A stretch of 64,000 nucleotides of DNA, taken from positions 58,316,968 to 58,380,967 of the forward strand of contig NC_060257.1 of assembly GCF_921293095.1 (NCBI RefSeq). The letters are read 5' to 3'. The notes below the pieces were generated by a model, which worked only from the letters and a program-made list of their open reading frames with translations, did not search any database and was not told the origin of the DNA. The translations under genes and the position numbers were made by a program. The DNA comes from Ischnura elegans (Eukaryota; Arthropoda; Insecta; Odonata; Coenagrionidae). Below are positions 45,085 to 57,200 of this stretch, in pieces (position 1 is the first letter of the stretch; every line of letters starts with the position of its first letter).

Positions 45085-45647
45085 CATGATGAAGGACATT
45101 TGCGTTTTTTTCCTGTTTCCCCTGCGTGGTTGTGAAGAATGGACTGGAGGTGAGCACTTTGGGGTACGTGCTTAGCGTCAGGCTCGTCGGCCGAGGGGAG
45201 GGAGGGTTTATGGTCCCCCGAAATTCTTTTCTCCTCTTTTGTGGCCACTGCCCGCAATACAATAGTTCAGGATACTTATAGCTCTGAGTACATCTCCTCC
45301 GACAATCCGTTTGTGACTTCTGACGAATATTTCTCGGGTTCCCAGCCAGGTTAATGCTTTCATACAAGCCGAAGTTTCGTTAGACGACTTGTCTCCCATC
45401 CTCAAGGCTGTGTTACTTTATGGAAGTCCAATTTCACACTGAACTGGATCGACCGTTTACCGAGGACAACAATGCGACTCAGGTGTCGTCCGATTGGCTG
45501 TAGGTCTTTTGAAATTCTTCACGTACAAACCCTCATGTTTTTCATGCGCTGATTACAGGTGTCCATGTATTGCTAAGATGAAAGCCGGGTGTCCCGATTG
45601 AAATTTTTGGAATTGAGGCGGGTCTCTATTGCTTCCATAATTATGCG
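45085..45647. other. No recognisable feature
   Basis: Overlapping minus open frames at 45,039-45,405 show no conserved motif; nothing else identified. Confidence 0.35.
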
Positions 45648-45655
45648 GTCCCAGT

Positions 45656-45958
45656 CAGGGGTGCAGCCAGGAATTAAGGCTAGGGGGGGTTTCAGGCCCA
45701 ACTAATACTGGGGGGCTTGGGGGTATTGCATACCTGCCAGGGTAAGCGGGAGGTGCGGAGTCCCTCCGCCGGAAAAAATTAAGATAAATGGTTCAAAGTG
45801 GTGATTTTTACGGCCTTCTGAGGGACATTTTATTAATCCTCACACTATTCTATAAGCAATATTAATCCAATTAAGTAAAATAGATTTAACTTCAAAATTT
45901 CTGTGAGCTCTGGGGGGGGTTTATCCCCCAAATCCCCCCTCCCCTCGCTGCGCCACTG
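45656..45958 (+). mobile_element. hAT-like MITE family 2, copy 3
   Basis: A 303-bp copy starting CAGGGGTGCAGCCAGG and ending CTCGCTGCGCCACTG. Exact 8-bp TSD GTCCCAGT at 45,648-45,655 and 45,959-45,966. Confidence 0.9.
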
Positions 45959-46019
45959 GTCCCAGTAACATTGTGCGTGGCAAAGGATTTTTGTATCTTT
46001 TGATAAAAAAAAATTAAAA

Positions 46020-46210
46020 TCGTTTGTGACTTGTGCCCGAAACGTCAATGGCAAACCATCCAATGTTTCAATCGACCGTCTCAAGCCAGCCCATCTTCTT
46101 GAGGAGGACTCTCCGCCAGCTCCATCAGCACCATCACCAGATATTACCACTTGCCCCGGCCGTCTACCGTGCGATATCTCTTTCCTCCAAGGGGGAGTAG
46201 CGTGGCGCAT
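46020..46210 (+). pseudogene. Ty3/Gypsy-type pol C-terminal tail
   Basis: About 60 codons read VTCARNVNGKPSNVSIDRLK, then PAHLLEE and a proline/serine-rich tail ending FLQGGVAWR. The N-G-K/R-x-x-x-VSIDRLKPA motif is characteristic of the extreme C-terminus of Ty3/Gypsy pol (after integrase). The tail runs into a purine tract as in such elements. Everything upstream (protease to integrase) is absent, and the hAT-like MITE ends only about 60 bp upstream. It is a 5'-truncated remnant. The reading frame is clean over the fragment, so it may be fairly young. No complete LTR was recognised after it. Confidence 0.65.
46189..46199 (+). promoter_or_regulatory. Polypurine tract of the Gypsy remnant
   Basis: AAGGGGGAGTA lies at the very end of the pol tail, where a Ty3/Gypsy PPT normally precedes the 3' LTR. 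The LTR would begin within the next few bases (GCGTGGCGC). Confidence 0.5.
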
Positions 46211-46278
46211 TTGCTACACCAAGGCGTTGGACCGACCGTTCCACTCCCATCTACATCCGCATCCAAATTTCGGCGCCG
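46205..46278 (+). repeat. tRNA-like repeat, family E, copy 1
   Basis: Contains GTTCCACTCCCATCTA (46,238-46,253) and CAAATTTCGGCGCCG (46,264-46,278), both repeated exactly at 46,892-46,907 and 46,921-46,935. The GTTCAAATTTC in copy 2 is B-box-like, so this may be a SINE head. Confidence 0.4.
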
Positions 46279-46640
46279 CACAGTGGGCTGAAATGGAAAA
46301 AAGCTGGACAAAACCTCAAAACCGATTTATTTGAGTTCGGAATGTGAAACTTTGCACAGTTGTTGTCAATTCATTAGTCCGTTTTTTTACGCAAACCGTT
46401 TTTCGTAGGAAACTTTTTTAAACAAATTACTTGGCCTCAAAGTTTAACAAATTTCGTAAAAATTGCACGAATCGATTTTTTTTCGAAATTCAGCATGTTA
46501 AAATTAATGCCACACCTTCTGTTTCAATTCAATAGAAACCAAAATTTACAATATTGTCAAGCGGTTTATTATCGTTAATTTTTGTTAACTTTCACGACTC
46601 AGTTGTAGTATTTGTGGCCAATACGATACAAAACGGCGGG
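46279..46640 (+). repeat. CACAGTGG-type dispersed repeat, copy 3
   Basis: Begins CACAGTGGGCTGAAATGG immediately after tRNA-like family E copy 1, and is similar to 32,199 and to the minus strand near 20,990. The right end is not defined. Confidence 0.45.
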
Positions 46641-46867
46641 CCCTGTTTTTCGTTGAAATTTTGTGTTCATGTAGGATTTAAAAAAAAGGGATCACGGAGT
46701 TGCCTCGAGATATTTACACCACATATACAACAAAGCATATAGAGTGTGATACCAGAAGGGCAACTGCGACCACCCGCGACGCCGAAATTAAGATCGATTT
46801 TTCGAACGTGCGGCACAGTTCGAAGCTCGCTGTTGACCACGATACTTTTTATGGACCTTTATACTTT

Positions 46868-46945
46868 TAGGTGTTGGACCGATGGATACGCGTTCCACTC
46901 CCATCTAGACGGCCCGCGTTCAAATTTCGGCGCCGGGCGGTGTTT
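46868..46945 (+). repeat. tRNA-like repeat, family E, copy 2
   Basis: Direct repeat of 46,205-46,278, with a better B-box-like GCGTTCAAATTTCGG. Confidence 0.4.
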
Positions 46946-49397
46946 TTTCGGTCCGTTCCAGAGAAATTCCAGAATGTTCGCCGACAATATAAAAATAAGC
47001 CATCTATGCTGCCAAAGGCAGTGTCTATTATGAAGTGGAGTTTATAGAGAAAGGCAATCACTTGTACCACTTGGCTTCCATACCACTCAATTAATAATGG
47101 TCATTAACAGTCGTTAAACTTCTGTATTCGACTGCTTGTCATCACTTCCTTCCACATTAGTGGAAACGAAATCGGAGGATTATATTATATTCTCCCTTCA
47201 CAGATAAAGAAGAGATTCAAACACTTTTTTAGCACGATCGTTTAAAAGTTTTATTCTATAACGAGTCGGATTCTTACGACTCAAAGCTATTTTAAGTACA
47301 CATTCTGGATTTCCTTGTACTGAAGTATGCTATCGAGCCTTCTGTGATCTTCATTACTTAATTTTCATTTCAGTAAGTGCAGAATGTATCGATGAATCAA
47401 TCTCTCGAACGTATAACCCGTGCTAGTTTCCTCCAGCGTATATTTTGTTTCACGCGGAGAAGCATACGTTCAACATTTTACTGCCGTTTTTATGCGGCGA
47501 AAATGTTTTCAGCACACAGGCGGACAACTGGCTATTTAAGGTTACAAAGAAACGTGAGGCCCAAGACAACGGACGCTCGTGTATGTGAGCAAACTGGAGA
47601 TGGAAAACAACATCTCACGCGTTATGTTTTTGTTCCTCCGTCATGGCATATGCTTTGTTAAAGTGACAGGAATGATAACGTTAGATAATGGCCATAATTG
47701 GTTTTCTAAATAGGGAGTGAAGTAATAGTCGCCGAACTTTAACGCTGCAAACGTCCCTATTATGAGTGTGAACATATAGAGTTAAGTAGTGTTTGTCTCG
47801 GATTTTCCGCTTTATCGTTTCGTAAAAGTAATTCAATAACGCAGCAATAGTATTTTATTATATTCATTTTAGTATTCCATGTAGTACTTAAAATGTATTC
47901 TGTCAGCATCCCCTTCCTTCACGTACTTCCCTCTTCAATTCACAATATAATTTTTCTCCATTCGGTATATATTCGTTTGTTGTTACCAACATTTATTTTT
48001 TAAATTTCAGTACAAATAGTTATTTTTACATATCGTTTTTCACGCAATAATGTATCAATCTCTGTTTGACCTAATGTTTGGCTGTCACCTATTCCGAAAT
48101 TATGACCAGGTTAGAGAATAAATTAGATTGATATTGGTTGTGCATTTGTATGCATATCGACTTGCATCAGCTCTCACTAAATAACATTTATACGTTTAGG
48201 GTAGCGGTTAATTTTTTTGTTTTCTATGTGCTCTAACTCGTAGATTGAAGAGTGCTGCATTTTATTAAGCATTTTAGTAAGTATGATAATTAAAAATGGT
48301 TTTTAAAACGTTGAAAGTTTCCTTAAAGATTATAATGAATAGTTTTCCTGAGAAAGTTGATGCAATAAATGTATCGGGGTTTCTTCATGCTTAACATTGG
48401 AAAAACTTGGATTTCAATTTTAAGTCCTACACTCCAAGATTTAAATTTCATGTAAAACGTTAACAACAGTCTCAGAGTGAACAATTAGGTATTAAAAATA
48501 CCCGAGGTCGATAAATAACCCCATCATCTATTATTTTTTTACATTTAAACTTGGGTAGACAACTATACGTTGGTAGAACAAAGCCAGCAAGATTTAGCTA
48601 TTTCTTTAAAATTCTCAGAATAGCACTTGTGCGGTGGTAATGACGTAGATGTGAAGTCAATTCGATTTGCAACCTATGACAGTTGCCTTCCCATCGTGAA
48701 TAAGTAGTCAAGTACTTACATAAATTCTCCGCAGTCGATTACCGCGATACCACTGGTTTCGTTTTTTGTGTATATGTATGGAGTGGTTATTTCCATCATG
48801 AGAGAATATAATGGTAGAGGACGCCTGAAAAAATACCGTGGCGCGTCATCCCCTTCATTTGTTTCTCTCTTACGTCAGGTATCGTTGCGAATCTTTCCGA
48901 CGCCGCGTGACTCTAGATGCAGTTTATGTTTTGGTTAGCCGCAGCTTAACGGCGTTACGTCTTTCTTGTCCCTTTTATACCCCTTTGCAGAGTTTCACGG
49001 GCTGCCTCAAGGGTATATATGACACGGCGTACCCGGAATGACATCGTGCTTAAGTTTTTGCAGTGGTTTGTGGAGGAGCGGAAAATTCCCTATTAGCTAG
49101 CATTCGTTTACGCACCATTTCAACAGTATTCGTGAAAGAGACCCCAATAAAATAGCGACATCCATTAATTAAAATTAATTGCGTGCAAAAAATGGAATTC
49201 TAGTAAAGTCAGTAGCCCATAATTGGGACAGGTTTAATGTTCTAACATATATTAAAAAAGTGGTAAATACTGTGGGAAATAGCCACAGACTGTAAACGTT
49301 AACTTGAACTCTGAAGAGATTTTGCTCTTTGAAAATATGGAATTTTTAACTAACCATTCTATTCAATTATTTTAATTTTATTTTTTAAATGTAACTC
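46946..49397. other. Long interval with no recognised feature
   Basis: About 2.4 kb of AT-rich sequence. Open frames at 47,377-47,661 and 48,838-49,041 show no motif or codon structure. No element termini found. Confidence 0.4.
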
Positions 49398-49538
49398 AAT
49401 GAAAAGGAGACTTCGTCTATTTCCACTGATTAGAAGCATAGAGGTCATTAATAAGTACTTGCTGATGACCTCTATGGTTCGAAACATGTCGTACGGACGA
49501 AATAAATCAGTGGAAATCAACGAAGTCTCCTTTTCATT
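49398..49538. repeat. 141-bp hairpin element with GAAACATGTC core
   Basis: Outer arms AATGAAAAGGAGACTTCGT.. and its inverse pair over about 34 bp with one or two gaps. An inner pair CATAGAGGTCAT/ATGACCTCTATG also pairs. It contains CTGATGA (49,462-49,468), a spacer of 12 and GAAACATGTC (49,481-49,490). This is reminiscent of the hammerhead core in Penelope-like terminal repeats, but the required helix II pairing is poor. Confidence 0.6.
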
Positions 49539-49540
49539 TT

Positions 49541-50305
49541 CCTGTATTAACTTCCACGTAGTTGAGCCCAATACCATTGAACGAATTAATTTATCTTATT
49601 TATTTTGTTTTTTTTTTTTCGTTTTCCCAAGTTAGCGATACCTTCCCCTTGCATGGGATGCTTTTGTTTTCTAATGTTTTAACCACGTTAACATTAAAAA
49701 ACTCGGGACACTGGAGTAGGTATTTTATTTATATTTAATAGAAACAAAGATTACATGCAGAAAACCCACGATCTTAAGAAAAAATCTAATAATTCAACAA
49801 TACTCATTGAAGAGAGTATGATTATGCAACATTAGATACGGGTTTAAGAACTCACCTTGTTAACATCATGATAGTCAACTTGAAAAAGTAGCAAGTCATC
49901 TTTTGTCCCAAGTTAGATCCCTGTCCCAAGTACGGGTTTCTTAACTTTATTTATAAATTATTATCTTTATCCTCTCACGATACATTAATACTGATGAACG
50001 CATGTAATACCTACATGAATGTTGCCAGGGGTAGTGGAGATTATATCCTTATAACTTCATTCATGTCGCTTAAACGGAATCCTATGAAAAAGTATTCTAG
50101 TTCTATTTCCTTTCACTTTTTGTTGAAAAATAATGAAAATATAAACATATTGGAACAGAGACATGAAGGTTTAACAAATAGTGACTCACGTAACAACCTT
50201 TTAATATTCTGAAAACTTTGGACCTCTGCGTTCAATGTAAATGGATAGAATTCAATGTATCGATATCGTTTCAAACCTAAAAGAAAAGGAATTCAGTTGT
50301 AAGTT
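49541..50305. other. No recognisable feature
   Basis: AT-rich, including a T-run near 49,609-49,620. Nothing identified. Confidence 0.4.
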
Positions 50306-50308
50306 AAT

Positions 50309-50347
50309 AGGGTGGTTCCCTGTTTTTTTTATTGCCTAAATCGAAAC
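50309..50347 (-). repeat. ISL2EU-like MITE end fragment
   Basis: AGGGTGGTTCCC followed by poly-T and TTGCCTAAATCG matches one terminus of the MITE family. The rest is missing. It sits 142 bp before full copy 6. Confidence 0.65.
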
Positions 50348-50488
50348 CTCTACATATGGCCAACTACCATGCATTTTAAGATGGGGAGATGCGCCAAACT
50401 TGAGTGTGACGATTGCTCATTTTGAGTGCAAAAACTGTCGTATGGCAGCCTTGTAGTTTATAATGAAAAGTAAAGAAAACTTTGTAAT

Positions 50489-51155
50489 AGGGTGGTTTCT
50501 TAGTTTTTTTTAATTGCCTAAATCGAAAGATTATTACTCCTGGAGTACGTATTTCACGCTTTTATATTTTTAAGTGATATCTATTTTTCGCGATTAAATG
50601 AAAAGTGAAAATTTAAGATCGCGCGAAAACCCGACGGCTACGTATGAATGCTGGGAAAAGCCCGTGTGGCGTCATTCAGGTTCCGGCTGCCGCCGTGTGA
50701 GACCACTTTGGTACGAGGCTATGAGCGCCGCCGCGATGCAGGCTGCTAGCAGGTTGCAGAGTATCCTGCTATCAGGTAGCGCTTGGCTTAAATAAGGAAT
50801 ATTAATGCCCTATCAAGCGAAGGAAACTTTCCGACCATAGGCAATTTTAATTTCAATTTAGGTGATTATTAAGAAATGTTTCCCTGAGCTCTGTGCCTCA
50901 TGCATGCATTGGTAATCTCAGACGATGTAAAAATCTTATCTACTCGTATAGAAACTAGGTCCCTTTGACGTCACGTGGAGTGGCATCGTATGGGCGCCCA
51001 TATGGCCTTTTTCAAATGTGGATAAAATTGACCATTGCCATTCGTCTACACCGGTATTTCAAAAACCAAATAATTTGTGTATTATGAATACACTAATGGT
51101 GGGTAACGAATCGCAATCAATGCCTTTCGTTTTCTTTGATGAAGGAAACCACCCT
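50489..51155 (-). mobile_element. ISL2EU-like MITE, copy 6
   Basis: A 667-bp minus-orientation copy with ends AGGGTGGTTTCT and GGAAACCACCCT, flanked by AAT and ATT. It keeps TGACGTCACGTGG in the middle. Close in sequence to copies 3 and 5. Confidence 0.85.
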
Positions 51156-51159
51156 ATTC

Positions 51160-53711
51160 TTAAGGGCTCCCTGCAAACCTACCTTAACTGGTGAAATACT
51201 TGAACAATCACAATCCATGATGAATGGGAATTAGGTGAGGCTACTTTTGCCCTTTCCTCTCTTTCTTCGTAAATGCACGACTTTTTTGGTGTCGTTTGTG
51301 TTTATAATCGCAAGTACTGCTTTGATGATTCAGTTATGGAGTAAGCGTCTGTATCTAGAGATCACAGTCGTTTTTAGAGTCATGGCCATTTTCATAATTG
51401 GTTCAACAAAGGTCGTAGGGGTCAGTGCTCAGGGACAAATTATGCGTCACCCACGAGACAATATACAGCCTGCGTAACTTATATCACACGGCGAGCTGGA
51501 AATTTTCCTCCCCTAAAGAAAAAGTGACTGGCGCTTTCCGCGGGACAGTGACAAGGCCGAGAATTTTTTGCGGAAAAAAAACTTACAACCGTCCGCTTCT
51601 GAGTCGAGTGGGGTACGCGAAGTTCCTGAGTTCGAAGCTGTATATTCTAAAACATGAGTCTTCAAACTTTTCAATGTTATTGCCACATTACATGTTTCCC
51701 ACATTTATGCGGACAGAAGGAATAAAAAAAGGAAAAAAAACAAATCAGTGCCTTCAATTTAATTTCCTCAAAAAACAAGTATAAAAATGAAAAAAGTAAA
51801 CAAATATCTTGCTGCAAAAAATCAGGGTAAGCTAAATAGATTCTTTCCTTTGGTTTTATGCAACCAAATTAGTATGACGTATGATTTCAATGAGTTTTGA
51901 CTTCAAAATTTCATTAAACCCAGGTTCCAGATTAGACGAGCCAATTGTAAGAATTTTAAGTAAACACACACGGATTTGTTAGGCGGGCTGGATGAAATTA
52001 TGTGTCGGGCTGGAAGTGGCCCGCGTCTATAGTTTGGAACCCCTGGTTTAAAACAACACGACTTTCAGCAAATTTTTGAAACAAACCTCTCTGTCTGTGC
52101 CTCTTCGAAGCTATTAAAGCCTCCAATTTAACTTTACTCCATGAATAGATATGTTTCTGAACAGTTCCATTAGATAATGGCTGCTACCAAATCACTTGGA
52201 AGAAACTTATGGGTTATTCCACCTCAATTCAACTTACATTTGTCCCTTAGGGTCTCGGATATCGATGAAAATTTCTGCTTGGGTCTTCGTACCCCTCAAT
52301 CTAAAACCAAAGCTCGTTTTGCGAAAAAAATTCTGCGTTTCATGCGCATTTGGATTTTTTTGCATCTTTGGCAGAACATGTTCCAATGCTTGTGATTTTT
52401 GTTGTCGGCCGTAATTTATGGTCTAATGTTCTAAAATTTACTTTTTTTGCGTTACATTCATTATATAATTGGACTTTAGAGAATGATATTCATTTTGGAG
52501 GGTTTAACCCAAGTTTATTTTTACTTGAAAGGAGTTATATTTTAAAACTGAGTTTTTACCTAAGCTACATTTATTTTCTTTATGTAACACTTAAATGTAC
52601 TTTCAAATTTAATAAAAAAAACTACACTTTGATTCCCATTTTTCACGTTCTTAATTACTGTTCCCACCAATCTAGCCTGTGTTCTTTGGTACGATAGGTA
52701 GTGTTCCTAGGAGTACATGAACATGATGTACCTAGGAACATTTATAAACACTTTTAGAAGGTTAAAATATATCAATTAAAAAGTAAAGGTAAAAGTCTAA
52801 AACTTAAAAATTATGTTCAGTAATCCTGATGGATTAAATTGTTACTATTAGACTGAAGCTTCAGTACATGTATTTTGCTTTATCTAAAAAATTGAAGAAG
52901 TGTTCCGTGGTACAAAACTCTCCCCTATATTTATTTCAATTGCATTAGAATTTGCGATCTTAATGAAACAGTTGTTATCGAGCGCGGTCAGCCTGTGATG
53001 CATCTTCTCTGACATTGAAGGGTCGCAGTCGGAAGGGAGTTCATAAAAATACTTAATAATAATAGCTTGGGAGGCTGGCGTCTCATTGATATTCGTGAAG
53101 TATGCATGACATACTTAACGAATTTATTAATAATCGGCACCACTTATCCCACTATTACTAAGGTATTTAAAATTTATCCGTTTTACGATCCGTGTTCCTC
53201 TGCGTATCGAACTCGTAGTAATATATTTGAGTGCTGAAGGTGGTTGCGCAATGACCAGTAGCCGAAACGTCTAAGTTTAATATTTCTGTGAGAAATGGAA
53301 AAAAATAGCGGATCAAAGGCGTGAAAATGTATAATTAAAATTCCGATACTTCTCCTTCTTCGTTTGTATTAAATTTTTTTGTTATAAAATAACCACGTAT
53401 CAGTAAACTCTGACGTGTAATAAGCCAATCAGGCCCATCAGCGTTAAAGTTGGGGTTGTAAATACTTAAAAACGTGAAATTCATCAATAGTGCACGATTT
53501 CTCCGAGTATTGTGCCATACTTCCATCTCATATAGTTGATATCATGTATTCGGTGTCTCGATTAATAGAATTTATGGCGTAACTCGCTAGGTCGACTCTT
53601 TTCACGTTTTAATTTTTTTCCATAGTTCTAATTTTGCATGGATTTGCCGTAGGAATTACTAAGTCTTGCCTTTTCATGAATCTGCACGAATTCTTTGTTA
53701 CTAAGCGTTAT
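51160..53711. other. Long interval with no recognised feature apart from one hairpin
   Basis: About 2.5 kb of AT-rich sequence. Short open frames (51,235-51,784, 52,177-52,697) have no recognisable domain. A hairpin lies at 52,702-52,740. Confidence 0.4.
52702..52740. repeat. 39-bp hairpin
   Basis: Arms TGTTCCTAGG and CCTAGGAACA are exact, with TACAT/ATGTA pairing further in. No gene is attached. Confidence 0.75.
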
Positions 53712-54017
53712 ATTGGAATGGTATTTGGAGGAGGCGACCGAAAGCTTAGGTCATTTTCGCCATGAGGGAGGGGTAGGTAAGAAAGATTGGAGAGAAACCC
53801 GGCGTCGGCATTAGCCTGCTCCAAACGAAAGGCGCCAAGGGGACCACGGCTTTACGTCCCATCCGACGGACGGAGTGTTGCGCTTGAAATGTCCTCCACA
53901 TAACATTCAAGCAGGTATCGGGCAGTGTCCAAAAATTCTCTGCCACCGCCGGGATTTGAACCCGAGCCCACGGGGTGGGAAGCCAACAAACACACTAGCC
54001 ATCATACTACCCGATCC
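53712..54017 (-). mobile_element. tRNA-derived SINE, family B, near full length
   Basis: On the minus strand the tRNA-like head GGGATCGGGTAGTATGATGG leads to a B box GGGTTCAAATCCC. A body of about 200 bp follows with ACTCCGTCCGTCGGATGGGA, CCGTGGTCCCC, GCGCCTTTCG and AATGCCGACGCCGGG, then CTACCCCTCCCTCATGGCG. The plus-strand copy at 13,250-13,440 shares the head and the first part of the body. I infer Pol III transcription and LINE-dependent spread. No TSD was identified. Confidence 0.75.
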
Positions 54018-54159
54018 CCGCGTAATATTTTATGACCGTATGATGTGCATGTATCGGTCGTCTTGCATGCTGCACGTTAGTGATTAGTGACCCCCTGCCA
54101 AACATCCTAGAGATGACCCGTAGGTATGTAGATATCATTTTCAGTCTTCTTCTTACTTT

Positions 54160-54520
54160 GCTGCTTATTTCCCGGTAGGGGTCGCTGTTCCTGACTAGTT
54201 GCCTAAAAGTCACTCTGGTCCTGGGTATCGCTTTTTAGTCAGACCCTTCTCCCCCAAATCATTCACGACACGGTTCCTCCATCTTCTCTCTTCCCTCGTT
54301 CTCTTCCCTTCTACGTGAAGATTTGGAATTCTGTTCCCCTAATGCTTTGCATCCCATATTAAAATATATCTGATCCACAGCATCCTCCTCTCATGTACCT
54401 TCCTTGAGATCTTAACGACTCTTGCATCTCCCTCATCGTCTTATTGCTAATGTTACCTTTTCTTGTTTTCCCATCATCCATATCGGCATTCATCTCAGCC
54501 ACATCCATCTTCATGGACCA
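54160..54520 (-). pseudogene. LINE ORF2 C-terminal fragment, minus strand
   Basis: The minus frame reads VVKISRKVHERRMLWIRY, then HVEGKRTREERRWRNRVVND and LGEKGLTKK, with QLVRNSDPYRE in a neighbouring frame. The order K..ERRL.W..H, then E.GKR..GRP..RW.D.V..D and LVRNSDP is the typical C-terminus of arthropod LINE ORF2 downstream of the reverse transcriptase. Two stops and a frameshift break it. No RT or endonuclease is present, so it is a dead 3' fragment. Confidence 0.65.
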
Positions 54521-54544
54521 TTGTTTTTTTCGTGGACTTTCTTA

Positions 54545-54778
54545 AGGCCGTTTTACACGGGGCGCGTAATTTCACAATCTGACGTGAGTACGAAGGCACA
54601 GTCAAAATTGCGTCGTGTAAAGCGATGAATTGCTAGAACACATGCGAGAATGCGTGTACGTGAGATGGCAAAATAGCCCCTGTTCTAATTTCGTCCATGC
54701 ATTCGTGCAATTCCACGCCATTTCAGAAATTAATGCAGTTCTAACCTGCGCAATTCCGTACCCCGTGTAAAATGGCCT
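54545..54778. mobile_element. PIF-like MITE, AGGCCGTTTTACACGG family, copy 2
   Basis: 234 bp, TIRs AGGCCGTTTTACACGG and (inverted) AGGCCATTTTACACGG. Internally it is the reverse orientation of 21,131-21,362. Flanks TTA and TTT give no exact TSD. Confidence 0.75.
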
Positions 54779-54781
54779 TTT

Positions 54782-55440
54782 GCAAGCCAGGTTTCGCTGC
54801 CGTATGACCGTGCTGGCCACACAACGGTTTTATGTACTTTTTTCCTTGATCGTGCTCCCAATTCTGCGATCACACAACACCCATTATAGTTTCATCCTGG
54901 ATTATCACGCAAAAAAGTTCTTTGCGGTTAATTTATCTTTATTTTTTACTGAACCAGCCTTAACCAACCTAATCAGCGACCAGTTACCAATGGCCCAATC
55001 AACCACAAACACATATGCTTCACTTGCACTGCATACATGGGCTTTTTAGGCTTCGTTTCAGGAGCAAGACTTTGAGGATGACAATCTAACCTCCATAATT
55101 TGTTCACTCTTGCCTAAAATCAAACGCCCATGGCGATGGGTGGCCAATCACAAGTGGAACCCGCGCTCCCGGAAGTAGGTCTAGCGACGGAACAGACGGC
55201 ATAGAAAACACACGACAACGTGGGATACACATACATGGATTACGCTATGACAATGCCATACTAAGGCAGATGAAAATGCAACAATAAACATTTTTTCATT
55301 GCAATGCAATTCCGAAATTTCAGCCCAGAGTGTGCCTTATCTTTTTTAAACTCTTTTCGGATTCTTGATTTCAGCGTCTTAAAATGAGGGAGCCTATTTA
55401 TTATGGTATAAAATAGCATATGGATAAGATTAGAAAAATA
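54782..55440. other. No recognisable feature
   Basis: No motif in the short open frames, no repeat seen. Confidence 0.4.
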
Positions 55441-55445
55441 TAGCA

Positions 55446-56300
55446 TATAAAAGTTAGATATGAGATCAAGGAGAAAGCTTCGGGTGTCAATATCCACGGA
55501 GAAATAATTAGTGTGCTGCGATTCGCTGACAATGTAGCAGTCATAGCCGAGACAGAAAAGGATTTGAAGAAAACTTTGACAAATGTGGAGAGGACAATGG
55601 CCAGGTATCAGCTGAAAATTAACAAAAAGAAGACGAAGATATTAGTTAACAGCAAAAAAGAGGAGGCTAAGATAAAAATTAACATAGGAAAGCTTAATCT
55701 TGAAGAGGTGAAAGAGTTTTCTTACCTGGGAATCCGAATTACGAACGATGGACGAAGCAAGAATGAAATAGCCAGTAGAATAGCGCAGGCGAAGAGGGCT
55801 TTCTACAAAAAGAAGAATCTTCTTACAGCTGAGAATACAAGCATAGTGGTAAGGAAAAAATTCATCAGATGCTACATGTGGAGTATGTTCTCTATGGAAG
55901 CTAGGGTTGGACGTTGACAGCTGCAGAGAAGTCAAGAGTGGAAGAATTCGAAATGTGGTGCTACCGAAGAATGATGAAGATAAAATGGATTGTCCGTGCA
56001 ACTAACGAGGAAGTGTTAAGAAGAGTGGGAGAAAAGAGAGGCCTCCTAAAAACCTTAAGCAGAAGACGGAAGAACTTAGTTGGCCACATTTTGAGGCACG
56101 ATGGCCTGATGAAGACTATCGTTGAAGGACAGGTGGAAGGGAAGAAGGGCAAGGGACGGACCCGAATGTGTTACGTAGGACAGGTTATAAAGGATGTAAA
56201 AGAGAAGAAATACCCGGTTATGAAATAGGTTAGCGGATAGTAGAGAGAAATTGAGAGCTGCGTCAAACCAATCTTAAGATTGATGACTAATGATGATGAC
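55446..56300 (+). pseudogene. LINE (RTE-like) reverse transcriptase 3' half
   Basis: The plus strand reads KEKASGVNIHGEIISVLRFA with the RT catalytic loop at 55,519-55,533 (FADN). Next come LKINKKKTKIL, VKEFSYLGIRI and RIAQAKRAFY, then after a frameshift near 55,900 WTLTAAEKSRVEEFEMWCYR, VGHILRHDGLMK and EGKKGKGR. This is fingers-to-thumb RT sequence plus the C-terminal tail of an RTE-like LINE. The second catalytic Asp of FADD is Asn, so even an intact frame would lack polymerase activity. It is 5'-truncated (endonuclease and early RT motifs missing), as is usual for LINEs. The 3' end runs into GATGACTAATGATGATGAC. Confidence 0.85.
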
Positions 56301-56309
56301 CACCTCATG

Positions 56310-57200
56310 AAGTATTGCTGATTCCTCCTGAAATACTCCTACTCTAAATCCTAATAATAAATACGGGGTCGCAACTTCTTAGTTACCGACCTGTGACAAC
56401 GCAAACCTTTTTTGGATGCACTTTATTGCTACCACGAAAACGGTTTTTCTTGAGTATCCAGCCTCTTCGAGATTTTACTTAATACCTACTCTGAATTATT
56501 AAGGACATAATTAAGGTTTGACGAAAACGTGTGATTACAACTGAGTGGGTGAGAAGCCAAGGGGTACAAGTGATTTCTGTTTTATAAACAGATTTAGGTG
56601 CAGATAACAGGTAAAGAAAGCAAACGAGATTAATTAGATATTTAGTAGTGCATTTTTTATTCCACTCGCTGTCAGTACAGAACAGAGACTCACTCGTATC
56701 CATTGGCGAACAAGTTTTTGTATATTTCTTTTAACAATTAACTGTACCGAACATTGTTAAGAAAAAAATCACTTGCGCCCCTTGCCTTCTCAACACCTAA
56801 ATTGCCATCTTTGAACTTAATTAAACGAGGGACTTGAGCGAGTATCAACAATACGATTGCGCAATCTCACCCGTTTTCAAATTGATTGCGTTGCCATGGC
56901 TCAGTTACTAAGATGTTGCGACCCCATGTTTATAGAACAAAAAATGCTTGAAATTGTCTCCCTTACCACCTCCTGAAGTATTGCTGATTCCTCCTGAAAT
57001 ACCCAGTATAATTTACAATTTGTACGCCAAGGGCTGAATTTTCTAGTGGCTATTTCATATCTACCGGTAACAATATGGTTGATATGGCACAGCGATCTTA
57101 AATCCAAGAGATTAAGATCTATTGTAGAGCCAATGATTTGATGAATTTATTAAGGTGAATTGGGTCCTTCTTTGCTTTTCCCATGCTTATGAAAAGGTAT
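56310..57200 (-). mobile_element. Foldback element family FB-B, copy B
   Basis: An inverted homologue of 14,108-15,620, nearly collinear apart from the absence of the ISL2EU-like MITE. The AATT at 57,158-57,161 is the unoccupied site. It contains the same internal inverted pair around GTTGCGACCCC. The LINE fragment ends directly beside it. Confidence 0.7.
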